From positions 1 through 64,000 of the forward strand of contig CAKSZX010000005.1 in assembly GCA_934526065.1 (NCBI GenBank): DNA of 64,000 nt, in the 5' to 3' direction. This DNA is from an uncultured Oscillospiraceae bacterium. Lineage in GTDB: Bacteria; Bacillota; Clostridia; Oscillospirales; Ruminococcaceae. The notes beneath the pieces are model-generated. The model was not told the origin of the DNA, did no database searches, and was given only the letters and a program-made list of their open reading frames with translations. This document shows, one piece after another, positions 17,623 to 25,905 of the stretch (the first letter of the stretch is position 1; each line of letters opens with the position of its first letter). The position numbers were made by a program, and so were the translations under genes.

Positions 17623-18849
17623 ATGATAACAAAAGAAACCGTTAAAAAACTTTCTTCCGAATCTGATTGCTACTATCTTTATGACGAACAGGGCATAGAC
17701 GCCGCAATTTCTCTGTTAAAAGAGAAATTTGTCGGTATCGACTTTTTGTACTCCGTAAAGTGCAACCCACACCCGGAAGTTATAAACCGTGTATTGCACA
17801 GTGGTTTCGGCTCGGATGCCGCAAGCTTAAACGAGGTTTTAATTTCTGCCGAAGCAGGCCTTGAAAAAAGCAAAATTTTTTATTCCGCCCCGGGCAAAAC
17901 CACGGAGGATATAAAACAGGCAATCACAAAATCAGTGCTTATTGCCGACAGCTTAAACGAGGTTAAATTGATTGAACAGATAGCCGAAGAAAATAATATT
18001 TCGGCAAATATCGGTCTCAGGATCAACCCGAATTTTTCATTCGCCGGCGACAAAGGCTCACCGTCAAAATTTGGTGTTGACGAAGATACCGCCTTGGAAT
18101 TTGTAAAGATTCTTCATAACAAAGGGAATAAAAACATTAAAATTACCGGTATTCATGTACATTTGAAAAGTCAGGAGCTAAATGCCGAAACACTTCGGCT
18201 TTACTATGACAAGATGTTTGCCCTTGCAGAGAAGTTTAAAGAAATCGGTTTAAATCTTGAATTTTTAAATATGGGTTCCGGCATGGGCGTGCCTTACAGC
18301 GCCGATGATGCGGCCCTTGATGTGGACTTCCTTGGCAAATATGTTTCCGGCCGTGTGGCAGAGTTTAAAAAGAACAACCCGAATACATCGGTAATAATCG
18401 AAACCGGCAGATATATAGTCTGCAAAAGCGGTATTTATGTTACAAAAGTTCTGGATAAAAAGACATCTTTCGGAAAGACATTTATAATTTTGAAAAACAC
18501 TCTCAACGGCTTTGTTCGTCCGTCTTTGGCACAGCTTGTTGAAAAATACGCTCGGCAGGAATACCCGGCAGCAACAGAGCCGCTATACACAGGTAAAAAC
18601 TCCTTCGGTTTTTACACTTTAAAAAACAACGACACAGAGAAAAAAGAAACCGTATCTTTGGTAGGCAACCTTTGCACAGGCGCAGATATTATAGCCGAAA
18701 ATATTTCATTGCCAAAACTTGAAATAGGCGATAATGTTATAATTTCAAATGCCGGGGCTTATCGGGCGGTTCTCTCTCCTATGCAATTTTCATCACAAAT
18801 TCCGCCAAAACAATTTTACCAAACCGCAACCGGCGAAATAAAAGAATAG
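17623..18849 (+). CDS. PLP-dependent decarboxylase, DapDC/ornithine-decarboxylase fold, atypical
   Basis: A 408-residue fold-type III PLP enzyme of the diaminopimelate/ornithine decarboxylase family. The PLP lysine is K46 in YSVKCNP, and GIHVHLKSQ (176-184) stacks the cofactor. Several signature loops are altered: GSGMG (218-222) replaces GGGxG, ETGR (260-263) replaces EPGR, and CTGAD (351-355) replaces CESxD while keeping the active-site Cys and Asp. Tyr380 sits in AGAY. It could decarboxylate meso-diaminopimelate, ornithine or a carboxylated intermediate. The divergent loops and GDPD partner argue against routine lysine synthesis. Confidence 0.82.
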   Translation: MITKETVKKLSSESDCYYLYDEQGIDAAISLLKEKFVGIDFLYSVKCNPHPEVINRVLHSGFGSDAASLNEVLISAEAGLEKSKIFYSAPGKTTEDIKQAITKSVLIADSLNEVKLIEQIAEENNISANIGLRINPNFSFAGDKGSPSKFGVDEDTALEFVKILHNKGNKNIKITGIHVHLKSQELNAETLRLYYDKMFALAEKFKEIGLNLEFLNMGSGMGVPYSADDAALDVDFLGKYVSGRVAEFKKNNPNTSVIIETGRYIVCKSGIYVTKVLDKKTSFGKTFIILKNTLNGFVRPSLAQLVEKYARQEYPAATEPLYTGKNSFGFYTLKNNDTEKKETVSLVGNLCTGADIIAENISLPKLEIGDNVIISNAGAYRAVLSPMQFSSQIPPKQFYQTATGEIKE

Positions 18850-18868
18850 TCCATAAAAGCAAATACAA

Positions 18869-18903
18869 AAAGACCGTAAACTCAAAATGAATTTACGGTC
18901 TTT
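18869..18903. terminator. Bidirectional terminator
   Basis: A perfect 12-bp stem AAAGACCGTAAA / TTTACGGTCTTT lies between the converging decarboxylase gene (plus) and dnaJ (minus). It has T-rich tails in both directions. Confidence 0.85.
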
Positions 18904-18922
18904 ATTTGTCTGCCTGATTTTA

Positions 18923-20077
18923 TCAATCAAACAAATCCTTTACTTTTTTAAAGAAGCCCTTGCGCTGTTCATAGTTTGAATCACCCATAGTTGCCTCGAA
19001 TGCTTCAAGAGCCTTTTTCTGCTCCCTTGTCATTTTCTTAGGTATTTCGACATTTACGGTTACATACTGGTCGCCTCTGCCTCTGCCATTGAGATACTGT
19101 ATGCCCTTGCCCCTTAAACGGAACCTTGTACCGGACTGTGTACCCTCCGGCACTGTGTAAGCAACCTTACCGTCAACTGTCGGCACTGTGATTTCGGCGC
19201 CCAAAACAGCCTGTGCATAGGTTATCGGCACATTCACATACACATCGTAATCTCTTCTTTGGAAGATCGGGTCCGGTTTAACGGTTACTATTACAATAGC
19301 ATCGCCCCGTGCGCCGCCGTTTGTACCTGCGTCGCCCCGTCCTCTCATTGCAAGGCTCTGCTCATCGTCAATACCTGCCGGTATCTTAACCTCTTTCTTT
19401 ACGGTTACATTTACATAGCCCGTACCACGGCATTTGCCGCAGGGGTCTGTAACAATTTTACCTTTACCGCCGCACTTTGTACATACACGGGTGTTTTGCA
19501 TTACGCCAAACGCCGTTCTCTGCTGTACGGTTACATAGCCCGAGCCGTGACAATCCGGGCAGGTTTGAACATTTGAACCCGGTTTTGCACCGGAACCATG
19601 GCAATCCGGGCAAGTTTCTTTGTGCTGGAATGTAACGGTTTTTGTTGCGCCGTGAGCTGCCTCCATAAATGTGATAACAACGCCCACATGGACATCATTG
19701 CCCCTTCTCGGGCCGTTAGGATTTCTGCGCCGTGATGATGCGCCGCCGAAACCGCCGCCGAAGAAAGAACCGAATATATCGTTAAGGTCAACGCCGTCAA
19801 ATCCGCCGAAACCGCCGCCATAGCTGCCTTGGCCTGCGCCGTAATTAGGGTCAACACCCCGGAAACCGTAAGCGTCATAACGCTGTTTCTTATCCCGGTC
19901 GCTCAAAACCTCATAGGCCTCGTTTACCTCTTTAAACTTAGCCTCCGCCTCTTTATTGCCCGGGTTTAAGTCAGGGTGATACTTCTTCGCAAGTTTGCGG
20001 TAGGCCTGCTTTATTTCGTCACTGCTTGCCGACTTGTTGACGCCAAGAACTTCATAATAATCTCTTTTATCTGCCAA
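18923..20077 (-). CDS. dnaJ: Chaperone DnaJ
   Basis: A 384-residue type I Hsp40 co-chaperone that delivers unfolded proteins to DnaK and stimulates its ATPase. The J domain carries HPD in KKYHPDLNPGN (about residues 32-42). A Gly/Phe-rich linker follows (YGAGQGSYGGGFGGF). Four CxxCxGxG zinc repeats are seen (CPDCHGSG twice, CTKCGGKG, CGKCRGTG), then the C-terminal substrate-binding domains. It is the last gene of hrcA-grpE-dnaK-dnaJ. Confidence 0.98.
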   Translation of the reverse strand: MADKRDYYEVLGVNKSASSDEIKQAYRKLAKKYHPDLNPGNKEAEAKFKEVNEAYEVLSDRDKKQRYDAYGFRGVDPNYGAGQGSYGGGFGGFDGVDLNDIFGSFFGGGFGGASSRRRNPNGPRRGNDVHVGVVITFMEAAHGATKTVTFQHKETCPDCHGSGAKPGSNVQTCPDCHGSGYVTVQQRTAFGVMQNTRVCTKCGGKGKIVTDPCGKCRGTGYVNVTVKKEVKIPAGIDDEQSLAMRGRGDAGTNGGARGDAIVIVTVKPDPIFQRRDYDVYVNVPITYAQAVLGAEITVPTVDGKVAYTVPEGTQSGTRFRLRGKGIQYLNGRGRGDQYVTVNVEIPKKMTREQKKALEAFEATMGDSNYEQRKGFFKKVKDLFD

Positions 20078-20098
20078 TTTTTAGCCCTCGATTTTCCT

Positions 20099-20143
20099 CA
20101 TAATCCGCCGTAAGGCGGATGCAGAACATCCGCCTACGGTGAT
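20099..20143 (-). other. Strong hairpin between dnaK and dnaJ
   Basis: A long stem (CCGTAAGGCGGATG against CATCCGCCTACGG, one bulge) fills most of the 75-bp dnaK-dnaJ gap. No T run follows it on the minus strand. It may be an mRNA processing or stabilising element, or a partial attenuator giving DnaK in excess over DnaJ. Confidence 0.6.
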
Positions 20144-20152
20144 TAAAATTTA

Positions 20153-21988
20153 TTAGTCAACATCCTTAAAGTCAGCGTCGTAAACATTGCCGTCGCCGCC
20201 GTTGTTATTATTGTTTGCACCTGCATCCTGTTGAGCCTGCTGCTGTGCTTGTTGCTGAGCCTGCTGCTGTGCCTGTGCATAAATCTTGCCTGCGGCCTCT
20301 GACAAAGCTTCCATCTTTGCTTTCATATCGTCAACATTGTCGGATTCGACAGCTTTCTTCAAATCGCTGATCTTGCCTTCGATTTCACTCTTGATGTCAG
20401 CCGGAATGTTATCGCCTGCGTCTTTAAGAGCTTTTTCGGTCTGGAATACCATGCTGTCAGCCTGGTTCTTTGTCTCAACCTTTTCCCTTGCAGCCTTATC
20501 CTGTTCGGCGTACTGTTCAGCCTCTCTGATAGCCTTTTCAACATCTTCCTTAGACATATTTGAAGAAGATGTAATAGTGATAGCCTGTTCCTTGCCTGTG
20601 CCCATATCCTTAGCAGATACAGATACGATACCGTTGGCATCTATATCGAATGTAACTTCAATCTGTGGAACGCCTCTCGGTGCCGGAGCAATGCCGTCAA
20701 GGTTAAAGATACCAAGGCTCTTGTTGTCCTTAGCCATTTCTCTTTCGCCCTGCAATACATTTACCTGTACAGACGGCTGATTATCTGTTGCTGTTGAGAA
20801 GATCTGGCTCTTCTTTGTAGGAATAGTTGTATTTCTGTCGATGATCTTTGTAAATACACCGCCGTATGTTTCAATACCAAGTGAAAGCGGAGTTACATCC
20901 AAAAGAAGGATACCCTGTACATCACCTGTGAGAACACCGCCCTGAATTGCAGCGCCGATAGCAACACATTCATCAGGGTTAATGCCCTTAAACGGGTCTT
21001 TGCCCATAAAGTTCTTTACAGCTTCCTGAACAGCCGGAATTCTTGTAGAACCGCCAACCAGCAATACTTTGTTCAAATCGCTTGGTTTCAAATCTGCGTC
21101 TGAGAGAGCCTGCTTTACAGGACCCATTGTCTTTTCAACAAGGTCGTGTGTCAACTCATCGAATTTAGCTCTTGTAAGAGTCATATCCAAGTGTTTCGGG
21201 CCTGTTGCGTCAACTGTGATAAACGGCAAGTTGATGTTAGACTGCATTACGCCTGAAAGTTCAATCTTAGCTTTTTCAGCGGCCTCTTTAAGTCTCTGAG
21301 CAGCCATCTTATCATTTCTCAGGTCAATGCCTGTGTCTTTCTTAAATTCGTCTGCCATCCAGTCAATAATTCTCTGGTCGAAGTCATCGCCGCCAAGACG
21401 GTTGTTACCGGCTGTAGCCAAAACTTCCTGAACGCCGTCGCCCATTTCGATGATAGATACATCGAATGTACCGCCGCCAAGGTCGTAAACCATGATCTTC
21501 TGATCCTGTTCCTTATCAACGCCGTAAGCCAAAGCAGCGGCAGTAGGTTCGTTGATAATTCTCTTTACATTCAAACCGGCAATAGCGCCTGCGTCCTTAG
21601 TAGCCTGACGCTGTGCATCATTGAAGTAAGCAGGAACTGTGATAACAGCCTCTGTTACCTTTTCGCCCAGGTAAGCTTCGGCGTCTGATTTAAGTTTTGA
21701 CAAAATCATAGCTGAAATTTCCTGTGGTGTGTATGCCTTGCCGTCGATAGTTACCTTGTAATTTGTGCCCATTTCCCTCTTAATTGAAGAAACTGTGCCC
21801 TCCGGATTTGTGATAGCCTGGCGCTTTGCAACCTGACCTATCAATCTTTCGCCTGTCTTAGAAAAACCTACAACAGACGGTGTTGTTCTGTTGCCTTCCG
21901 GGTTAGCAATAACAACCGGTTCGCCGCCTTCCATAACGGCTACGCAAGAGTTTGTTGTACCTAAGTCTATACCTATAATCTTACTCAT
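20153..21988 (-). CDS. dnaK: Chaperone DnaK (Hsp70)
   Basis: A 611-residue Hsp70 chaperone, ATP-driven refolding of proteins in the cytoplasm. N-terminal GIDLGTTNSCVAV is the phosphate-1 loop, VYDLGGGTFDVSI the phosphate-2 loop, and VGGSTRIPAVQ the adenosine site. The substrate-binding domain starts after LLLDVTPLSLGIET. The C-terminus carries a repetitive QAQQQ tract followed by an acidic tail. The start at 21988 is chosen because the Shine-Dalgarno spacing is better than for the ATG two codons upstream. Confidence 0.98.
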   Translation of the reverse strand: MSKIIGIDLGTTNSCVAVMEGGEPVVIANPEGNRTTPSVVGFSKTGERLIGQVAKRQAITNPEGTVSSIKREMGTNYKVTIDGKAYTPQEISAMILSKLKSDAEAYLGEKVTEAVITVPAYFNDAQRQATKDAGAIAGLNVKRIINEPTAAALAYGVDKEQDQKIMVYDLGGGTFDVSIIEMGDGVQEVLATAGNNRLGGDDFDQRIIDWMADEFKKDTGIDLRNDKMAAQRLKEAAEKAKIELSGVMQSNINLPFITVDATGPKHLDMTLTRAKFDELTHDLVEKTMGPVKQALSDADLKPSDLNKVLLVGGSTRIPAVQEAVKNFMGKDPFKGINPDECVAIGAAIQGGVLTGDVQGILLLDVTPLSLGIETYGGVFTKIIDRNTTIPTKKSQIFSTATDNQPSVQVNVLQGEREMAKDNKSLGIFNLDGIAPAPRGVPQIEVTFDIDANGIVSVSAKDMGTGKEQAITITSSSNMSKEDVEKAIREAEQYAEQDKAAREKVETKNQADSMVFQTEKALKDAGDNIPADIKSEIEGKISDLKKAVESDNVDDMKAKMEALSEAAGKIYAQAQQQAQQQAQQQAQQDAGANNNNNGGDGNVYDADFKDVD

Positions 21989-22062
21989 AATCATAATCTC
22001 CTTTATCTATTAACAAAATGTAAATTTTAAAATTTATAATCAAGCATTTCTGCTTAAAAGCA

Positions 22063-22647
22063 TTAACAGCTTACTACCACTTTTGCGTGGCGTATAACTT
22101 TATCGTTAAGGGTGTAACCCTTTTGGAACACCTTAACAACCACATTTGGCTCAACGCCCTCTGTTTCTTCCTGCATCACCCGTGAGTGAAAATTCGGATC
22201 AAAAGGTTTGTTCAAAGCCTCGATTTCCGCAACACCTAAACTTTTAAGTGATTCAACGGCTTTCGTCATGGTCATATCAATGCCCTTTTTAAAATTCTCG
22301 TCCTCGGTTGGGGCCGCAAGAGCCATTTCCAAGGTGTCCACAATAGGAAGAATTGCATTTACCGCAGCAGTTAAACCGCTGTTGTAATTTTCTGCCTTTT
22401 CCTTAGTGGTTCTCTTACGGTAGTTATCATACTCCGCAAGAGTTCTCTGATAAACATTTTTGCTGTCATCAAGTTGTTTTGCAAGGCTTTCGGCTTTCTT
22501 TTCGCTTTCCGTCAGCATCGCTTCAAGCTGTTCGATACCTTTTACGATATCTACCTTTTCCTCTCCGCCCTGCTTTTCCTGCTGTTCTTCTTTGCACTCG
22601 TTTTCGGGAATTTCCCGTTCGGGTGTCATCTTTTCTTCTTCTGCCAT
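22063..22647 (-). CDS. grpE: Nucleotide exchange factor GrpE
   Basis: A 194-residue GrpE, which dimerises and releases ADP from DnaK. The acidic, disordered N-terminus (residues 1-35) precedes a long coiled coil (QLEAMLTESEKKAESLAKQL, etc.). AEYDNYRKRTTKE leads into the C-terminal beta domain ending VLNDKVIRHAKVVV-like sequence (observed YTLNDKVIRHAKVVVSC). It lies 3 bp after the hrcA stop codon and 74 bp before dnaK. Confidence 0.97.
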   Translation of the reverse strand: MAEEEKMTPEREIPENECKEEQQEKQGGEEKVDIVKGIEQLEAMLTESEKKAESLAKQLDDSKNVYQRTLAEYDNYRKRTTKEKAENYNSGLTAAVNAILPIVDTLEMALAAPTEDENFKKGIDMTMTKAVESLKSLGVAEIEALNKPFDPNFHSRVMQEETEGVEPNVVVKVFQKGYTLNDKVIRHAKVVVSC

Positions 22648-22650
22648 TAT

Positions 22651-23676
22651 CTATTTCCTTTCAAAACCTGTTATAGACCGTGTCAGCAAGCCTGCGAAGT
22701 ATTCAACTGCCGCAAACAGTCTTTCGTAATCAACCGTCTGTGGGCAAACCACCCGCAAAACTCCGCTGACCGCACTGCCTGCATAATACTTAGTGGAAAT
22801 AAAGCAGGCATTTTCCACATTGTCTATGGGAAGTTCATCTCCGTAGACAACCGAAACTCCGTCATATTTCGGAGTTATAATACTCTTCATTTTCTCCGTG
22901 TCGGAGAAAAGTTTAAGCATATCACCGATGTTCTTATCAAAGTGACTGGTGTTAAGCAACTTTTCCTGTCCGTACACGTACAGTGATTTGTTGTTGGCGT
23001 CGGCAATCAGTGCCAAAGCCCCTTGTAAAAGCTGTGCGTATGCCGGATTTTCTTTTTCAAGCTGTTTTGTCAGCCGCCGGAAATACCGCCTGTCAATATC
23101 GTCATAACACACAAAGCACAGCCTTGCGTTTATGATCTGGTTTATGTGTGCCACCCGTGCGGTGGAAATTTCATTTGACAGTTTAACAACTCTCGTCTGA
23201 ACTTCCCCTCTTGTGGTGGTTGCCACAAAAGCCACCGTAAACCTGCCGGTTTTAACTGCCGTAAAGTTTACAAACTGCAATTCTTTATCCCGTGGAGGGG
23301 ATATAATCACCGTATAGCCCAACAAGTCGCTGAACAACTTTGCCGCACCGGGCAAAAATCTTGCACTGTCCTTGTCAAGAGCATCAAACCGCAATTCAAT
23401 CTTCTCTCTGTCTTTTGGGGAAATCTTCCGGCTTTTGTCTATGTTTGAAACATAGTACCTGTACGCCTTGTTTGTAGGTACCCTACCGGCGGAAACATGA
23501 GGCTGATTAAGATACCCCAGCTTTGTAAGCATTGCCATCTCGTTTCTCAGCGTAGCCGAGGAAACTCTGATATTCAAGGCGTCCTGCAAAGTTTGTGAGG
23601 CAACAGGTTCACCGTTTTTGATATACATTGAAACAATGGCGTCAAGTATCATCTTGTGCCTTTGATTTATGTCCAT
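22651..23676 (-). CDS. hrcA: Heat-inducible transcription repressor HrcA
   Basis: A 341-residue repressor of class I heat-shock genes that binds the CIRCE operator and depends on GroE for folding. The N-terminal winged helix (RHKMILDAIVSMYIKNGEPV, then SSATLRNEMAMLTKLGYLNQPHVSAGRVPT) is highly characteristic. The start at 23676 has AGGA/GTGAG sites upstream; the upstream in-frame start at 23703 would overlap the CIRCE element. It autoregulates the operon through the CIRCE at 23697-23723. Confidence 0.96.
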   Translation of the reverse strand: MDINQRHKMILDAIVSMYIKNGEPVASQTLQDALNIRVSSATLRNEMAMLTKLGYLNQPHVSAGRVPTNKAYRYYVSNIDKSRKISPKDREKIELRFDALDKDSARFLPGAAKLFSDLLGYTVIISPPRDKELQFVNFTAVKTGRFTVAFVATTTRGEVQTRVVKLSNEISTARVAHINQIINARLCFVCYDDIDRRYFRRLTKQLEKENPAYAQLLQGALALIADANNKSLYVYGQEKLLNTSHFDKNIGDMLKLFSDTEKMKSIITPKYDGVSVVYGDELPIDNVENACFISTKYYAGSAVSGVLRVVCPQTVDYERLFAAVEYFAGLLTRSITGFERK

Positions 23677-23696
23677 CTTTCTCACATCCTTTATTT

Positions 23697-23723
23697 TTAG
23701 CACTCTCTTATCTCGATTGCTAA
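23697..23723. promoter_or_regulatory. CIRCE operator
   Basis: TTAGCACTC, nine bases, then GATTGCTAA. It matches the CIRCE consensus TTAGCACTC-N9-GAGTGCTAA at 17 of 18 arm positions. It lies 20 bp upstream of the hrcA start codon, the canonical place for HrcA autoregulation. Confidence 0.95.
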
Positions 23724-23878
23724 TTTATATTATAATCACTTTTTTCCGTTTGTCAACAGTATTTTTTTAAATTCACAAAGTTTTAACTTTTGTTACAATT
23801 ATGCCACACTTGCCACAATGAGATGTCTGTAATATAATAAGAAATATATTATAAATTATTCGTAAAGTTGGTGTTTTA

Positions 23879-24958
23879 ATGGAGGCAGGCCTTTATATTC
23901 ACATTCCCTATTGCAGGAAAAAATGCAACTACTGTGATTTCTACTCAAAGGGCGGCAGCTTGTCGGTGCCCCGGGATTATATCATCGCAGTAAAAAAGGA
24001 GATTGCCAAATATCCGGATTTGGTATGTAAAACCGTATACTTCGGCGGCGGCACCCCAAGCCTTGCCCGGCCGGAGCAAATTTGTGATATTCTAAACAGC
24101 CTAAATATCCTGCCCGGTGCCGAAATAACCTTGGAGGCCAACCCGGACACCCTGACCCTTGAAAAATTGCAGGGCTACCGCCGTGCAGGGGTAAACAGGC
24201 TTTCAATCGGCGTGCAAACGGCCTATGATAAAAGTCTTGAAAATTTAGGCAGAATACACAGCGCCCGGGGGGCAAAAAAGGCCTTTGATATGGCAAAAGC
24301 CGCCGGCTTTACAAATATAAGCGGCGACTTGATGATAGGCCTTGAGGATTACAGCGAAAAAGAACTTACAGATACCATAGACTTTTTGCGGCGGCAAGGC
24401 GCAACCCATATTTCCGCATATATGCTGAAAATCGAAAAAGGCACCCCTTTTTATGTAAATCCCCCAAAACATTTGGCAGGCGAAGAACAAATGCGGGATT
24501 ACTACTTAAAGGCCTGTGATTATCTTGCACAAAAGGGTTATGAGCAGTACGAAATTTCAAATTTTGCCAAAGACGGAATGTATTCAAGACATAACAGTAT
24601 CTACTGGCAGCTTGGCGACTATCTGGGCATCGGCCCGGCGGCTCATTCCTGTATAGAGGGCAAACGCTTTTACTACGAGAGAAATTTAAAAAAATTCTTA
24701 ACGGACCCAACCCCGATTTACGAGGGGGAAGTTGACAAAGACGATTATATTATGCTCTCCCTGCGATTAAAACAGGGGCTTGATTTAGAAGTTCTAAAAG
24801 AGACATGGGGTATTCTTCTTCCTCCCATCGCATATAAAAAGCTGGAAAGACTTGAAAAAGAGGGATATATAAAAATATCAGGCAGTCGAATTTCCCTTGC
24901 CCCAAAGGGATTTTTGGTAGAAAACGGCATTGCCGGCGAAATTATGATGTATGAATAA
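23879..24958 (+). CDS. hemW: Radical SAM heme chaperone HemW
   Basis: A 359-residue radical SAM protein. The Fe-S cluster cysteines are C12, C16 and C19 in YCRKKCNYCDFYS. FGGGTPS near 57 is the SAM-binding motif, and the C-terminal HemN-like domain (ISNFAKDG near 223, LGIGPAAHSC near 250) is present. Like other HemW proteins, it has a Cys right after the CxxxCxxC context and lacks the N-terminal extension of true HemN. It is likely a heme-trafficking chaperone, not coproporphyrinogen oxidase. It is divergent from hrcA, whereas in many Firmicutes hemW is co-directional with hrcA. Confidence 0.92.
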   Translation: MEAGLYIHIPYCRKKCNYCDFYSKGGSLSVPRDYIIAVKKEIAKYPDLVCKTVYFGGGTPSLARPEQICDILNSLNILPGAEITLEANPDTLTLEKLQGYRRAGVNRLSIGVQTAYDKSLENLGRIHSARGAKKAFDMAKAAGFTNISGDLMIGLEDYSEKELTDTIDFLRRQGATHISAYMLKIEKGTPFYVNPPKHLAGEEQMRDYYLKACDYLAQKGYEQYEISNFAKDGMYSRHNSIYWQLGDYLGIGPAAHSCIEGKRFYYERNLKKFLTDPTPIYEGEVDKDDYIMLSLRLKQGLDLEVLKETWGILLPPIAYKKLERLEKEGYIKISGSRISLAPKGFLVENGIAGEIMMYE

Positions 24959-24981
24959 CATAAATACAGGAGGTTTACAAA

Positions 24982-25494
24982 ATGAACATTAAGTTAATAA
25001 GACCACAGGCAAAATATGCACGGCAGATTATGTCATACAAAGAAGAAATGCTGAAAAACGGTGATATACTTACAGGTTGCGCCTGCCTTGAAGATGTAAA
25101 CAGCTTTGAAGAATGGGTCGATTTTGAAAACAGACTTAAAGCAAAATACGGCGAAGGATATGTTCCGTCAGAGGTATTTTTAGCCGTGAGAATTTCCGAC
25201 GATAAACTTGTGGGAATTATGGACTACCGCCACCCTCTTTCACCTTACCTGTTACAATACGGCGGAAATATCGGTTACAGCGTTTTGCCGTCGGAGCGCA
25301 GAAAGGGCTACGCCGGTGAAATGCTTAAATCCATCCTACCTATTTGTAAAGAATACGGCGAGACAAAAATTTTAATCACCTGTAACAAAACTAACATCGC
25401 CTCTCGGCGCACAATAATAAAAAACGGCGGGGTACTTGAAAATGAAGTACAAAACGGAGATCACATCTCCCAGAGATATTGGATAGCTCTGTAA
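24982..25494 (+). CDS. GNAT-family N-acetyltransferase
   Basis: A 170-residue acetyl-CoA-dependent acyltransferase. The acetyl-CoA-binding motif A is seen as YSVLPSERRKGYAGEMLKSI (about residues 97-116, RRKGYAG = R-x-x-G-x-G/A), followed by the ITCNKTNIASRRTIIKNGG motif B region. The Shine-Dalgarno site AGGAGG is excellent. It lies 23 bp after hemW and is probably co-transcribed with it. The substrate is unknown; such proteins often acetylate amino groups of antibiotics, peptides or small metabolites. Confidence 0.88.
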   Translation: MNIKLIRPQAKYARQIMSYKEEMLKNGDILTGCACLEDVNSFEEWVDFENRLKAKYGEGYVPSEVFLAVRISDDKLVGIMDYRHPLSPYLLQYGGNIGYSVLPSERRKGYAGEMLKSILPICKEYGETKILITCNKTNIASRRTIIKNGGVLENEVQNGDHISQRYWIAL

Positions 25495-25546
25495 TCTTCA
25501 CGAAACTCAAAAATTGCAATTTATCAAATGCTTAAAACAAACCACA

Positions 25547-25571
25547 AAAGGGCGGTCAATGACCGCCCTTT
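25547..25571 (+). terminator. Rho-independent terminator of hemW-GNAT
   Basis: A perfect 12-bp stem AAAGGGCGGTCA / TGACCGCCCTTT with a one-base apparent loop (larger once the top pairs open). Confidence 0.7.
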
Positions 25572-25660
25572 ATAAATTATATATAATTGATTTTCGTTAA
25601 AGCCGCATCAACCTAATTTCAAAACTCACTTACTTAATTTTAAAATTAAACACAAAAATA

Positions 25661-25688
25661 AAACCGACACTCTATTGAGTATCGGTTT
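25661..25688 (-). terminator. tRNA-Lys terminator
   Basis: AACCGATACTC / GAGTGTCGGTT on the minus strand, followed by TTTATTTTTG, directly after the tRNA-Lys 3' end. Confidence 0.8.
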
Positions 25689-25691
25689 ATC

Positions 25692-25767
25692 TGGTGCACC
25701 ATCAGGGACTCGAACCCGGGACCCACTGATTAAGAGTCAGTTGCTCTACCAACTGAGCTAATGGTGC
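25692..25767 (-). tRNA. tRNA-Lys (CTT)
   Basis: A 76-nt cloverleaf on the minus strand. The acceptor GCACCAT pairs with ATGGTGC, the discriminator is A and the CCA end is encoded. The D arm has AGCTCAGTTGGTAGAGC, the anticodon loop CTCTTAA gives anticodon CTT, and the T arm contains GGTTCGAGTCC. It stands alone with its own terminator. Confidence 0.97.
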
Positions 25768-25856
25768 ATATTTACTTGGCATTTCCTGAATGCTTAATTA
25801 TTATACCACAGAATAATGAAATGTCAAGCACTTTTTTAAAAAAATTTCGCATTTTA

Positions 25857-25883
25857 CAACAAAACCGCCGAATACCTCGGCGG
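25857..25883 (-). terminator. Rho-independent terminator
   Basis: CCGCCGA / TCGGCGG with a 5-base loop, followed on the minus strand by TTTTGTTG; it ends the amidotransferase gene. Confidence 0.75.
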
Positions 25884-25905
25884 CTGTGTTTTATAGGTTA
25901 TAAAA

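Noticed and set aside
20286..20780. Long open frame opposite dnaK (and similar ones opposite grpE, the malic enzyme and the P-type ATPase)
   Set aside because: Antisense shadows of strongly conserved genes; no ribosome site and no recognisable product.
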